64,000 nt of DNA, taken from a virus. Below are positions 25,696 through 33,950 of this stretch, piece by piece. Position 1 is the first letter of the stretch. Every line of letters starts with the position of its first letter. The notes under the pieces are model-generated. The model did no database searches and was not told the origin of the DNA. It worked only from the letters and a program-made list of their open reading frames with translations. The stretch lies in the IMG/VR virus record IMGVR_UViG_3300035670_000101, positions 1-64,000 of that record. One strand, given 5' to 3'. The position numbers and the translations under genes are program-made.

Positions 25696-25723
25696 AATAG
25701 ATGATTAAAAAGGAGGTTTACAA

Positions 25724-25951
25724 ATCAACATCTACATCCTAACCACCGACAATCAACACTTCATAGTGGACGAGGGTTTATCGCCATCGGTCGCTACGAG
25801 GTTGTGTAAGAGATATAACGATACGTGGGTTTGTAGAGAGTCTGAAATGCACTTAAAGTGTATTAAAGGGTATTGTGTTTCAGATAAAGATGATTTAACA
25901 TTAGCTCATGTTAAGAAACTTGTTAGCAATCAGGTTAAGAAAACTTGTTAA
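25724..25951 (+). CDS. Hypothetical protein with apparent AUC start
   Basis: 75 aa, unrecognised. An ideal AGGAGG (25711-25716) is followed 7 nt later by ATC (25724), and this frame is open from there. The first usual start in frame is GTG 25766, which has no ribosome site. With the AUC start the protein begins with a strand-like (M)-N-I-Y-I-L. The C-terminus is basic. Confidence 0.6.
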   Translation: MNIYILTTDNQHFIVDEGLSPSVATRLCKRYNDTWVCRESEMHLKCIKGYCVSDKDDLTLAHVKKLVSNQVKKTC

Positions 25952-25972
25952 ACAACAATTTGGAGATTTAAA

Positions 25973-26362
25973 ATGACAGATGAAGACTTAGTTAACTCCC
26001 CTAAACACTACGCAACAGACCCCAGCGGTGTGGAGTGTATCCAGATCAAACGTAAAATGTCAGCAAACTTAGGAGATGCTTTCAAGTATTGTTGGCGTGT
26101 TGGTAAGAAGTGGGATGATAAACAAGACTTAGAGAAAGCCTTATGGTATATCAATGATGCCATTGAGCATGATGTCCCTGTTTGGTTAGACGATGGTGTT
26201 GATTTAGAAACTGAAGCATTAATCCAACAAGTCTTAAAACATCGTGAAGGGTGGCAATACATGCTTATTAATGCACTGTACTGGAGTGATCTAGAAGAAG
26301 CTAAACGAGCTGTAGAGATTGGTATTAACCAGCTAACAGATGTTAATAAATTTAATATTTAA
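25973..26362 (+). CDS. DUF3310-family protein
   Basis: 129 aa. S-P-K-H-Y at residues 10-14, then V-E-C-I-Q-I and A-F-K-Y-C-W-R-V-G-K-K and E-K-A-L-W-Y-I identify the DUF3310 family, common in phages near replication genes; role unknown. ATG follows TTTGGAGATTTAAA. Confidence 0.8.
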   Translation: MTDEDLVNSPKHYATDPSGVECIQIKRKMSANLGDAFKYCWRVGKKWDDKQDLEKALWYINDAIEHDVPVWLDDGVDLETEALIQQVLKHREGWQYMLINALYWSDLEEAKRAVEIGINQLTDVNKFNI

Positions 26363-26379
26363 TTATTTACTAAAAGGTA

Positions 26380-26408
26380 TTGACACACACATTCAGTTTG
26401 TCTACAAT
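26380..26408 (+). promoter_or_regulatory. Strong sigma70-type promoter of ssb-like gene
   Basis: TTGACA, 17 bp, TACAAT, preceded by an A/T-only tract that may act as an UP element. The start would give a leader of about 165 nt. Confidence 0.85.
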
Positions 26409-26437
26409 ACCTACTAACAGCGATAAACAATGTTGCT

Positions 26438-26550
26438 GATAAAACACCTAATTCAATTTAAGCTTCTAAAGTTTAATATTGTCTAGGTGTTTTATCTATT
26501 TATTAAAGTTGTAAAACACACAAGTCCATAAGTAACCGATATTGTTACTT
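26438..26550 (+). promoter_or_regulatory. Structured 5' leader of ssb-like gene
   Basis: A perfect 13-bp inverted repeat (26438-26450 with 26484-26496) and a second 7-bp hairpin (AAGTAAC / GTTACTT, 26530-26550) precede the AAGGAGAAG site. They could control translation or read-through. Confidence 0.6.
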
Positions 26551-26578
26551 GTTAAATATCTCAAAGGAGAAGAAACAA

Positions 26579-27520
26579 ATGTCAGGATTTAATTTAAAAC
26601 CTAAAGGTCAGCAATCAACTTCATTCTCAGATCAACCTAAAGTTGATTACAATGCAATTAATGAGCAAGTTGAAGCTGATAACCAACCAGCAATCATTTC
26701 TTTAATTGTTGACTTAGGTGTTCATACACCAGTAGAGAATGTTTCAGATAAGAATGAAACTGAGTTTGAAACCGAAGCAGAAGCTCAAGCTTACCTAAAG
26801 CGTATTGTTGAAATTAAAGGTGAGAAAGATGGTGCTAAGTTTAAGGTAATTCAAGTTGGTGACAAGTTTGTTGTTAACGGCAACATCTATCAACCTAAAG
26901 ATGGTCAGGAGATCGCTATCTTTGCAGACCTAGTTGACAATGTTGTTGATTATGGTGATGAGATTGGTAAGAAGCCTTATCGTATTGGTTTGAATAAAAC
27001 TTGGAAAGGTGAGCTTAAAGGCTTTTCCTTGAAAGCTGTACCACCTCAAAACGGTAATGTTTGGACATTTGCTGGTACGTCAATGTTAACTAAGATTGCT
27101 AATGCAACTAAAGAAACTGCTGTTATTGATGGTAGTGATGCTAACAAGCTTAATGATGTTGGTTGCTTCTTAGGTAAGTCAATCATGGCTGATATTCAAA
27201 AGAGTGAAGTGGGTGATAACATCTATGTTAACTTGAAAGGTATTGGTAGTGTGCCTAAAGCAATTGAGAAAGGGATTGATTACTCACTTGTTACACCAGT
27301 TGGTATTTCATTTGATACAGCTACAGTTGAAGATTTAAAAGCAGCTTGTCTACGTGGTAATATCTTGAAGAAGATCAAATCTGCTAACAACTATGCTGGT
27401 AGTCAGATTGAGAAAGCTATTAAAGAGCTTGAAGGTGATACAAGTTCGTATCATTCGAAACATAAAGAAGATTCGGCTTATGCTACACCGTCTAGCGATT
27501 ATGACGATGATGATTTCTAA
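26579..27520 (+). CDS. ssDNA-binding protein, gp2.5-like architecture
   Basis: 313 aa. A beta-rich central region fits an OB fold, and the C-terminus is a short acidic tail ending Y-D-D-D-D-F, the hallmark of phage SSBs that dock polymerase and helicase. A longer in-frame start (26549) is rejected since AAGGAGAAG precedes ATG 26579. Its strong own promoter suits an abundant protein. Confidence 0.7.
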   Translation: MSGFNLKPKGQQSTSFSDQPKVDYNAINEQVEADNQPAIISLIVDLGVHTPVENVSDKNETEFETEAEAQAYLKRIVEIKGEKDGAKFKVIQVGDKFVVNGNIYQPKDGQEIAIFADLVDNVVDYGDEIGKKPYRIGLNKTWKGELKGFSLKAVPPQNGNVWTFAGTSMLTKIANATKETAVIDGSDANKLNDVGCFLGKSIMADIQKSEVGDNIYVNLKGIGSVPKAIEKGIDYSLVTPVGISFDTATVEDLKAACLRGNILKKIKSANNYAGSQIEKAIKELEGDTSSYHSKHKEDSAYATPSSDYDDDDF

Positions 27521-27537
27521 TCAATCTTAATTAATTT

Positions 27538-27563
27538 AAGGAGCTTACTTCGGCAGGCTCTTT
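27538..27563 (+). terminator. Probable terminator after ssb-like gene
   Basis: AAGGAGC / GCTCTTT stem (one G-T pair) with 12-nt loop. Moderate, short T tail. Confidence 0.5.
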
Positions 27564-27671
27564 GTTAATGACCCTACTCCCCTCATTTTCCTTCTAAGAA
27601 AACGACATTAAACCGAGGGATGGAAGTCGGAGTGTTCGATACACTGTGGGGTCTCCATATAAGGAGTTTAT

Positions 27672-28229
27672 ATGATTTTAGAGCTTGAGTCACCTTTTGA
27701 TGCTTATTATCGAAAGGCTTATGTTAGAGTTGGGAAGGATGGTAGAAAACGAGTTGATCTTGTAAATACAGGCAAAGATAGAACAACTATATCATACGCC
27801 AGATACTTAGTTTGTGTTAAAATGGGCTACATCTTATCTTCAGATTTTGAAGTAGATCATATTAATAAAGATCGTACTGATGATAGATTGGAAAACTTAC
27901 AAATCATGTCAAAATTGGATCACAGAGAGAAGAGTAGAAAGGAAATGACTACAGGTAGGAATACTAGAGTCTTGACCTGTGTTATTTGTGGTTCAGAATT
28001 TGAAAGGGAGGTTAGGCAGATACGATACAAGAATAATCTTTGTAGTCGGAGCTGCAATGGTAAGATGTCGAACAATCTACAAGTCAAGGCTTTGAATACT
28101 GTCGATGTGGACTACATTAGGAAGCATTTTATTAAGAATGATAGGGTGTTTGGAATTGCTGGGCTTGCGAGAAAATTCGGAGTCAGTAAGGGTACAGTTG
28201 CTAAAGCACTATACGATATGAGTTATTAA
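27672..28229 (+). CDS. HNH homing-type endonuclease
   Basis: 185 aa. HNH core V-D-H-I-N-K-D-R-x-D-D-R-x-E-N-L at about 56-71, then a C-x-x-C ... C-x-x-x-C knuckle (about 100-127) and a C-terminal HTH (F-G-V-S-K-G-T-V). This nuclease plus DNA-reading module is typical of free-standing phage homing genes. The 150-nt leader has an AGTGT/ACACT hairpin. AAGGAG before ATG. Confidence 0.8.
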   Translation: MILELESPFDAYYRKAYVRVGKDGRKRVDLVNTGKDRTTISYARYLVCVKMGYILSSDFEVDHINKDRTDDRLENLQIMSKLDHREKSRKEMTTGRNTRVLTCVICGSEFEREVRQIRYKNNLCSRSCNGKMSNNLQVKALNTVDVDYIRKHFIKNDRVFGIAGLARKFGVSKGTVAKALYDMSY

Positions 28230-28242
28230 GGAACAAAACACA

Positions 28243-28623
28243 ATGGCTAGAAACCCTTATGACAATAGGCGTAGTACAGCAGTTGTCACAGTGAATAGTA
28301 GTTTCATTCTCCAAGAGTTTAAGAGGAATATCTCTAAAGGGTTTTATGGTGATAAGGAGCTTGAGCGTTTAACTCGTAAGTTGATTATGGAGTTATGGCG
28401 TAGAGACCCTGCATTACTGGAAGATATTACAACACTATCTCGTCAGAAGTATTCAGCTTATATGCAGAAGAATTATGGTGGTGTTAACTTCAAGAAAAAC
28501 CTTATTAAAGAGATTAATGAGAGAAAACTTAAACGCGCTCAAGAAGAAAATGAGAGACGTATTAAAGAGAATGAAGAAGAAGTTTTAAATTCAATTGATG
28601 AAATTTTAGGAGATATTGAATAA
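28243..28623 (+). CDS. Hypothetical protein with charged helical tail
   Basis: 126 aa, unrecognised. The first 25 residues are polar; the C-terminal 50 are Lys/Glu-rich and coiled-coil-like. TAATG overlap with the next small gene. Confidence 0.75.
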   Translation: MARNPYDNRRSTAVVTVNSSFILQEFKRNISKGFYGDKELERLTRKLIMELWRRDPALLEDITTLSRQKYSAYMQKNYGGVNFKKNLIKEINERKLKRAQEENERRIKENEEEVLNSIDEILGDIE

Positions 28624-28790
28624 TGTTGGTAGTGGGAGATATTGTTTATGATGAGCAAACAATCTGTGAAACATTTCACAGTTTAGATTTGAAACAACTT
28701 GAATATTTGTATGATGTTCTATCTATGATTATTGATAAACGTGTTATTGATGGAGATCACATTTCGCACCTAAATGTGGAGAATGAGTAA
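28623..28790 (+). CDS. Hypothetical small protein
   Basis: 55 aa, acidic, unrecognised. Linked to both neighbours by TAATG overlaps. Confidence 0.65.
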   Translation: MLVVGDIVYDEQTICETFHSLDLKQLEYLYDVLSMIIDKRVIDGDHISHLNVENE

Positions 28791-29011
28791 TGAGTATTCA
28801 GTATTTTGAAAGCCTTGTTCATTGTGTTGGTAAGGAGATTGCTAAAGAATCTTGGGTTAATGAAATTCGTAAGAAGTATGAGTTACCAGATTTTCTACCA
28901 CCAATGCACATGTTACCACAGCGAAAAGAAATCCTTAAAAGAATGCACCAGATGTATCCAGATGACTTGCATATTGCTAAAGAATTAATTAAAGAGATGG
29001 AGAAAGTGTAA
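28790..29011 (+). CDS. Hypothetical protein
   Basis: 73 aa, helical and unrecognised. TAATG overlaps at both ends place it in a coupled chain from 28243 to 29764. Confidence 0.7.
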   Translation: MSIQYFESLVHCVGKEIAKESWVNEIRKKYELPDFLPPMHMLPQRKEILKRMHQMYPDDLHIAKELIKEMEKV

Positions 29012-29196
29012 TGCGTGAAGGAAAATATAAAAACTACACTGAAGCAAGTAAGTTTATTTACGCAGAGATTCGTAAGTGTGAGAACCGAATCGCTGATGAG
29101 TTTGGATTACGTCACGGTGCTGTAGATTTTGATGATTGGGCGTATAAGATTGAATCAATGATTATTGATCAAATTGAATTTGAGGAAGATGAATAA
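29011..29196 (+). CDS. Hypothetical small protein
   Basis: 61 aa, unrecognised, acidic C-terminus. Coupled by TAATG to both neighbours. Confidence 0.65.
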   Translation: MREGKYKNYTEASKFIYAEIRKCENRIADEFGLRHGAVDFDDWAYKIESMIIDQIEFEEDE

Positions 29197-29369
29197 TGAG
29201 CGATGTAAAGTTGTATACAGTGCATAGGAGTATCACAACAAGCTTTACTGTAGAGGTTGAGACAGATAACCCTGACTTTGTTCGAGAATTAGCTTATAAG
29301 AAAGTAGAACGTGATTACGGCTACTTTGATGAGTGGGATGTTGAAGAGATTACAGAGGGAGATGAATAA
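29196..29369 (+). CDS. Hypothetical small acidic protein
   Basis: 57 aa, alternating strand pattern (K-L-Y-T-V, T-S-F-T-V-E-V) and acidic end. Coupled by TAATG overlaps. Unrecognised. Confidence 0.65.
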   Translation: MSDVKLYTVHRSITTSFTVEVETDNPDFVRELAYKKVERDYGYFDEWDVEEITEGDE

Positions 29370-29764
29370 TGAGCACATCTTACCGAGCACAATTAATTGT
29401 TGGTACAAGTTATGATGACATTCAATGGTCTGATTTAACTGAATATGCACAACAATATATAATCTCTGAATTTATTAAACATAATTCACCTGTAGATGAA
29501 GATGAATTAGATGAAGAAAGTGTTGTGTATTTTGAAGATTCAGCGCGAGAGTGGTTTTACGAAAACATGCACGAATTTCTTGCAGAGGATTTTGGGTTGC
29601 AAATTACAGGCAATTACTTTCAAGGTTGGTTTAATAAAGTAGGTGTAAGTGTTTCTTTGCATGATCTCGAATCAATCTCAGATAATGTCGATAAAGCACG
29701 AGAGGAGTTTGATAAGTGGTTTAAGGTTCAACCAACAATCAGCAATGAAGTTACAGTTTATTAA
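29369..29764 (+). CDS. Hypothetical acidic protein
   Basis: 131 aa, strongly acidic (D-E-D-E-L-D-E-E near 44-51), with several Trp. Unrecognised; the charge suggests a DNA mimic is conceivable but nothing else supports that. Confidence 0.7.
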   Translation: MSTSYRAQLIVGTSYDDIQWSDLTEYAQQYIISEFIKHNSPVDEDELDEESVVYFEDSAREWFYENMHEFLAEDFGLQITGNYFQGWFNKVGVSVSLHDLESISDNVDKAREEFDKWFKVQPTISNEVTVY

Positions 29765-29779
29765 ATAAGGAGAGAAATA

Positions 29780-30190
29780 GTGAGTTTTATTGAAATTACA
29801 ACAGAGCAGTTAGTTAACTCTGTTAAGCAAGAGTTTCAGCGTGGTGATGAAGTCTTTCATCGTAAAACAGCAGGACGACCTTCTGCTAAAGAAAAAGATA
29901 CACAAAGTATGGATGATATTCTGTTATCAAAAGAGAAACGTGAAGCTCTGGTATTTCAGATTAAACGTTTAGCTAAAGATATTGAGTTACAAAAGCAACG
30001 TGCTGAAGGGTTACGTGAAGATATTAAAGCTAGTGCTGAGAACTTAGGGTTATCTGTTGCTAAGTTTAAAAGTTTAATTTCTGATTACGACAGTGGTAAT
30101 TTAACAGACATTATTCAAGAGAAAACTTCTTATGTAGATGTCCTTGAGGTTGTTAAAGAATTGACAGATCAGGATATCAGTGTTCGCTGA
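29780..30190 (+). CDS. Hypothetical coiled-coil protein
   Basis: 136 aa, GTG start after AGGAGAGAAATA. The central region (about 50-95) has long Lys/Glu/Gln helices. Unrecognised. The next gene starts 13 nt after its stop. Confidence 0.7.
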   Translation: MSFIEITTEQLVNSVKQEFQRGDEVFHRKTAGRPSAKEKDTQSMDDILLSKEKREALVFQIKRLAKDIELQKQRAEGLREDIKASAENLGLSVAKFKSLISDYDSGNLTDIIQEKTSYVDVLEVVKELTDQDISVR

Positions 30191-30203
30191 GAGGGTAAAG
30201 AGT

Positions 30204-30401
30204 ATGAAACGCAAGCATTTAAGCAATAAGAACCTACCATTACGGACAAGCATCATAATTCCGTTCCTTGTGTATATGTTCTTTGACTTTTACGCACTAC
30301 CTATGTGGGGTTTTGCAATCTACATGACCTTATGGGTGATTGCTTTTATTGTTGTTCTTATTGCAAACCTGTCAGCCGAACAAGTTGAGTTAAAAGATTA
30401 A
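30204..30401 (+). CDS. Small two-TM membrane protein
   Basis: 65 aa. Basic N-terminus (M-K-R-K-H) then two hydrophobic segments (about 17-35 and 38-56). ATG 30204 follows GAGAGGGTAAAGA; the frame extends to 30180 but there without a ribosome site. Function unknown. Confidence 0.65.
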   Translation: MKRKHLSNKNLPLRTSIIIPFLVYMFFDFYALPMWGFAIYMTLWVIAFIVVLIANLSAEQVELKD

Positions 30402-30437
30402 CCTAAAGGTTTCTGAAAGTCTTGAATTTAATTCAAA

Positions 30438-30466
30438 AGCCCTAAGAGAAATCTTGGGGTTTATTT
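30438..30466 (+). terminator. Intrinsic terminator
   Basis: CCCTAAGA-GAAA-TCTTGGGG stem with GAAA loop and T-rich tail. Confidence 0.75.
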
Positions 30467-30488
30467 ATTTTCATAAAGGAGAAAGTTT

Positions 30489-31424
30489 TTGAAAAGTTTT
30501 GAAGACTACGATTTTGATAGTTTTGACTATAGTAAGAAATACCACTTACACATAGATTTTGATACACCTATTTTTGCAAATGCAGTAGCTTCTAGTAAAG
30601 ACGTTTGTGTTGTAACATTAAAGAAAAATGGTAAGAAAAAGGTGTTTGATAATTTTGACGAGTTTTATAAAACATTTGAGGATAAATACTCAAAGAAATA
30701 TCACCTATGGGATTTTGATATACCTTTAATCGCATTTTCTATCACTGGTGTTAATAATCAACTTAATGAAATGATTTCACACTCTTGGGTTGGTGACTAC
30801 ACATTGTACATTGGTGGTAAGAGTAACTTCAGAAAAGACTTGTACCCAGAGTATAAAGGGAATCGCCAGAAGTCGCCAGCTATGCGTAAAGTGTTAGTTG
30901 ACTATGTTCTACACAAATACAAAGATAAGGTTAAACAAGCAGAAAATGAAGAGGCAGAAGACTATTGTTTGTCTGAAGTGTTGAAAGATGTTAGTGGTAA
31001 TATTGTTGGATATTGTGATAAGGATTTAACAACACAATCAGCATTCTTCTTTAATTACAAGAATCAAGACAAGGGTGTTTTCTTTATTAATGAAGACCAA
31101 GCTTTCTTTAATCTATGTTGCCAGATTTTACATGGTGACAGGGCAACAGATAACATACGTGGTATTGACTTTGTTTCTGAGGAGGTTAAATCTAAGTACA
31201 GTATTAAGTCCAAATCTATTGGAGAAGCTACTACTGAGAAGATATTGAGTGATGTGCAGCATGATAAACAGTTAATGAAAGAACGTGTTGTTGACGTTTA
31301 TAAACTATCCTATGGTGATCAATGGAAAGAGAAGCTTCAATTTACCGGAAGTTTGGTGTTTATTAGTAAGCGACCTAAAGAGTATTTTGATGTAGATAAA
31401 TTTACTAAAGGATTGCAGTGTTGA
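30489..31424 (+). CDS. 5'-3' exonuclease (T7 gp6/FEN-like)
   Basis: 311 aa. FEN-family landmarks: L-H-I-D-F-D near 19-24; F-R-x-x-x-x-P-E-Y-K-x-N-R near 112-124; E-A-E-D near 155; G-Y-C-D-K-D-L near 173-179; G-D-R-A-T-D-N-I-R-G near 216. It likely removes RNA primers and degrades 5' ends. TTG start after AAAGGAGAAAG. Its stop overlaps the next start. Confidence 0.85.
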   Translation: MKSFEDYDFDSFDYSKKYHLHIDFDTPIFANAVASSKDVCVVTLKKNGKKKVFDNFDEFYKTFEDKYSKKYHLWDFDIPLIAFSITGVNNQLNEMISHSWVGDYTLYIGGKSNFRKDLYPEYKGNRQKSPAMRKVLVDYVLHKYKDKVKQAENEEAEDYCLSEVLKDVSGNIVGYCDKDLTTQSAFFFNYKNQDKGVFFINEDQAFFNLCCQILHGDRATDNIRGIDFVSEEVKSKYSIKSKSIGEATTEKILSDVQHDKQLMKERVVDVYKLSYGDQWKEKLQFTGSLVFISKRPKEYFDVDKFTKGLQC

Positions 31425-31996
31425 GTATTGATGATAAAGTAAAGAAAATTCTTGAAGAAAATTCTGAGATATGGAAAACTGAGAGCGCATACTTCTCATA
31501 CATTCGAGGTTGTATTCGGTTAGCTTGGTCTAAAAACCCTGTGAAACTTAAACTGTTGAAGAAGGTTAAAAAGCAAATTCCAAACCCTAACTACGGTAAA
31601 CCAAGAAACACCAAACTGACAGTTATGGGTGCTGAGTGTGAGATTTGCAATAAAGACTTTCCAATGAAAGAGATTGAGGTTGATCACAAAAATGGTGGGA
31701 CATATTCTCTAAAGCAGGTTGCTGATATACAAGGTTTCTTTGAGAGTATTTGCATTGTTTCAGAAGATGACTTGCGTGTTGTGTGTAAATCTTGTCATGG
31801 TGCATTAACTTACGCTGCAAGAAATAATATCTCTTTTGAAGAAGCTGAGTTGAAAAAGAAAGTTATTAATATCTGTAAAGATAAACAACTTTTAATTGAC
31901 ACTCTAGTTGCTATTGGTGTAGACTCAATACCTAAGACCAAGAAAGGTCAGGAAGAGTTATTGTATAAATTATTGTTGGAGAGTAAGGGTGAGTGA
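31421..31996 (+). CDS. HNH nuclease
   Basis: 191 aa from TTG 31421 (overlapping TGA) or 192 aa from GTG 31418. C-E-I-C near 69-72, V-D-H-K-N-G-G near 83-89 and C-K-S-C-H near 127-131 form an HNH/zinc core. Because it is tightly coupled to the exonuclease, it may be a replication or recombination nuclease and not a mobile gene; the sequence does not decide. Confidence 0.7.
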   Translation: MSIDDKVKKILEENSEIWKTESAYFSYIRGCIRLAWSKNPVKLKLLKKVKKQIPNPNYGKPRNTKLTVMGAECEICNKDFPMKEIEVDHKNGGTYSLKQVADIQGFFESICIVSEDDLRVVCKSCHGALTYAARNNISFEEAELKKKVINICKDKQLLIDTLVAIGVDSIPKTKKGQEELLYKLLLESKGE

Positions 31997-32168
31997 AGAT
32001 AAGAGTTTTTCTGTTAGTATTTACTATAGTGGTTCTTATTACATTGATGTTCAGGCTGAGAACAAGGTTGAAGCTAAGAACATTGCGATTGAATTATTAA
32101 GAGACGAAGCTGACATTGGTTTCTCAGTTGAATCTGTAGATGTTTTTGAAATTGGAGAGTCAGAATGA
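31989..32168 (+). CDS. Hypothetical small protein
   Basis: 59 aa, GTG start overlapping the HNH stop. The pattern S-x-S-I-Y-Y-S-G-x-Y-Y-I-D-V-x-A-E-N-x-x-E-A resembles small phage DUFs with one beta-beta-alpha unit. Overlaps the next ATG by 4 nt. Confidence 0.6.
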   Translation: MSEDKSFSVSIYYSGSYYIDVQAENKVEAKNIAIELLRDEADIGFSVESVDVFEIGESE

Positions 32169-32332
32169 GTGAAGAAAAAACGATAAAGTTCAAAAGTGGA
32201 GCTTGTATTGAGTTTTTCGGGGAAGATAATGGTTGTTCTTTTGTTGGGTTTAATTCTTCTACCGAACATCTTGGTGATATTGATGCCGAGGATGATAAGT
32301 GTTGTGATGAAATAGATAAGTATGGAGAGTGA
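32165..32332 (+). CDS. Hypothetical small acidic protein
   Basis: 55 aa, acidic, three Cys near the C-terminus (D-K-C-C-D). ATGA overlap upstream; its 3' end overlaps the start of the next gene. Confidence 0.55.
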   Translation: MSEEKTIKFKSGACIEFFGEDNGCSFVGFNSSTEHLGDIDAEDDKCCDEIDKYGE

Positions 32333-33278
32333 TTTGGAAAAATCGTGGCATAAGCAAGCGTTAGAGCTAAGATCGCAGGGTTTTAGCTCTCGTTATATTG
32401 CAGAGAAATTATTAGGTCGTAAGAGTGCTAAATCATCGGTAAATGACATGTTCAAACGATATGACGCTTTGAATGAAGTTGTTGATGTTAGTAAAACAAA
32501 GATTTTATATTTCGACTTAGAGAGTAGCTTGGCAGAAGCTTTAACATTCCAGTTTTGGCAAACTAACATCCCTTACAGTCGAATCACCAAACAGACCCAC
32601 TTGTTATCAGCTCAATGGGCTTTCAACAACGAGGAAGTTCAAGGTATTCGAGTAACACCAGAACAGGTTAAAACTGGTGATGACCTAGATATTGTTGTTA
32701 AAGTTATTGAAGCAATCAATCAAGCTGATGTTGTTGTAACGTTTAACGGTAAGAAGTTTGATATTAAGTTGCTAAACACTCGTGCAATCTTCTGGGGTTT
32801 GCCACCTATCAAACCTGTTAAACACATTGACTTGTTTGAACAAGCTAAACGAAACTTCAAGTTTCCAAGCAACTCTATGCAAAACATTAGTATGTACTTA
32901 GGTTTGGATGGTAAGATCGCTACAGGTGGTACTCATCTCTGGGAGCGTTGTGCTAACTGGAAAGACTACCAGCAATGTAACAATGCACTTGAGGAGATGT
33001 TAATTTACGGAAAACAGGATATTGAAGCTACTCGTGATCTCCATAAGCGTTTTCAAGGTTGGATGAAGAATACACCTAACTTGGGTACAATTGCTAACGA
33101 TGTAGAAAATACTAAGTCACTACGTTGTGTACATTGTGCTAGTGAAAACATCTTTAAGATGGATAAAAATTCTTACACATCTGTAAGCAGTTTTGATCTT
33201 TATCGTTGTGGTGAAGAAGATTGTCGTGGTGTTAGTCGCATTACAAAGAATGGTAAGAATTTAGTTGGAGTTGTTTAA
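32322..33278 (+). CDS. DEDD-type RNase H-like exonuclease
   Basis: 318 aa. Residues 1-50 form an HTH-like segment (Q-G-F-S-S-R-Y-I-A-E-K-L). The nuclease core has Y-F-D-L-E-S near 62-67, T-F-N-G-K-K-F-D near 139-146 and Y-G-K-Q-D near 228-232, the D-E/D/Y-x-x-x-D set of YprB/RNase_H_2 proteins. A C-terminal C-V-H-C ... C-G-E-E-D-C ribbon (about 268-300) follows. TTG 32334 is an alternative start with GGAGAG upstream. Confidence 0.75.
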   Translation: MESDLEKSWHKQALELRSQGFSSRYIAEKLLGRKSAKSSVNDMFKRYDALNEVVDVSKTKILYFDLESSLAEALTFQFWQTNIPYSRITKQTHLLSAQWAFNNEEVQGIRVTPEQVKTGDDLDIVVKVIEAINQADVVVTFNGKKFDIKLLNTRAIFWGLPPIKPVKHIDLFEQAKRNFKFPSNSMQNISMYLGLDGKIATGGTHLWERCANWKDYQQCNNALEEMLIYGKQDIEATRDLHKRFQGWMKNTPNLGTIANDVENTKSLRCVHCASENIFKMDKNSYTSVSSFDLYRCGEEDCRGVSRITKNGKNLVGVV

Positions 33279-33949
33279 TGGAGAATATTTTGAATACAGA
33301 ACAAATCGTTATCAATAATACATTTCGTGACTACTATTACGAAGTTTTAACACCTAAAGTTGTATTGTTTAACACCTTAGTTGGTGGTGACTTTAAAACC
33401 TTAAATGAAGAAGATAAAGCTTCACGTATTGATTTACAGATTGATATTGTATCTGAAGAGCTTATTAAAGAGTATGCTGTATTCTTTGCTAAAGATCAGA
33501 TTGAAGAGTTGGATGCTATTGCAGATGTGTTGTTTACAGTGTCTTATTTACAATATCAACTTAAGGTGTGTGATGAACAATTCTTAACTGAATTAGACAT
33601 TAACCATGATCGTTTACAATTCTTAATGTCACAAATTGGATTGTTCTTTGATAGTATGTATACACACTTCGACTTAGATATTATTATTAAGGCTACAGAC
33701 TTGGTTGTAGAGAATAATATGTTAAAGTTTACAACTGATAAAGAAGCTTTTGCTAAGTGGAAATCTCCAGCTAAAGAAAATCTAACCCCAAGTGAGCAGA
33801 CGGTTGACGGTGTAACTTACTACTGTTTAGTTAATGAGAATGGGAAGGTGAGAAAAAAACGAGGATTTAAAATTATGGATTTAACACCACTAGTTGAAGA
33901 TCAGAATATCCGTGATAATAGTTACGATGACAAGGCGGCTGTAAAATAA
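33278..33949 (+). CDS. MazG-like NTP pyrophosphohydrolase
   Basis: 223 aa. Helical, with E-E-L-x-x-E and E-E-L-D-A-I-A-D-V-L-F spacing (about 55-90) that gives the metal-binding Glu/Asp set of all-alpha NTP-PPases. The C-terminal part, with V-V-E-N-N-M-x-K-F, then V-N-E-N-G-K-V and a G-F-K-I-M-D-L-T-P end, matches phage phosphoribosyl-ATP-PPase-like proteins. It likely cleans aberrant dNTPs. TAATG coupling with the exonuclease gene. Confidence 0.7.
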   Translation: MENILNTEQIVINNTFRDYYYEVLTPKVVLFNTLVGGDFKTLNEEDKASRIDLQIDIVSEELIKEYAVFFAKDQIEELDAIADVLFTVSYLQYQLKVCDEQFLTELDINHDRLQFLMSQIGLFFDSMYTHFDLDIIIKATDLVVENNMLKFTTDKEAFAKWKSPAKENLTPSEQTVDGVTYYCLVNENGKVRKKRGFKIMDLTPLVEDQNIRDNSYDDKAAVK

Positions 33950-33950
33950 A

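Noticed and set aside
27521-27671. Group I intron or riboswitch in the leader of the HNH gene
   Set aside because: Only a short hairpin and a weak terminator are visible; no intron core pairing could be built by eye.
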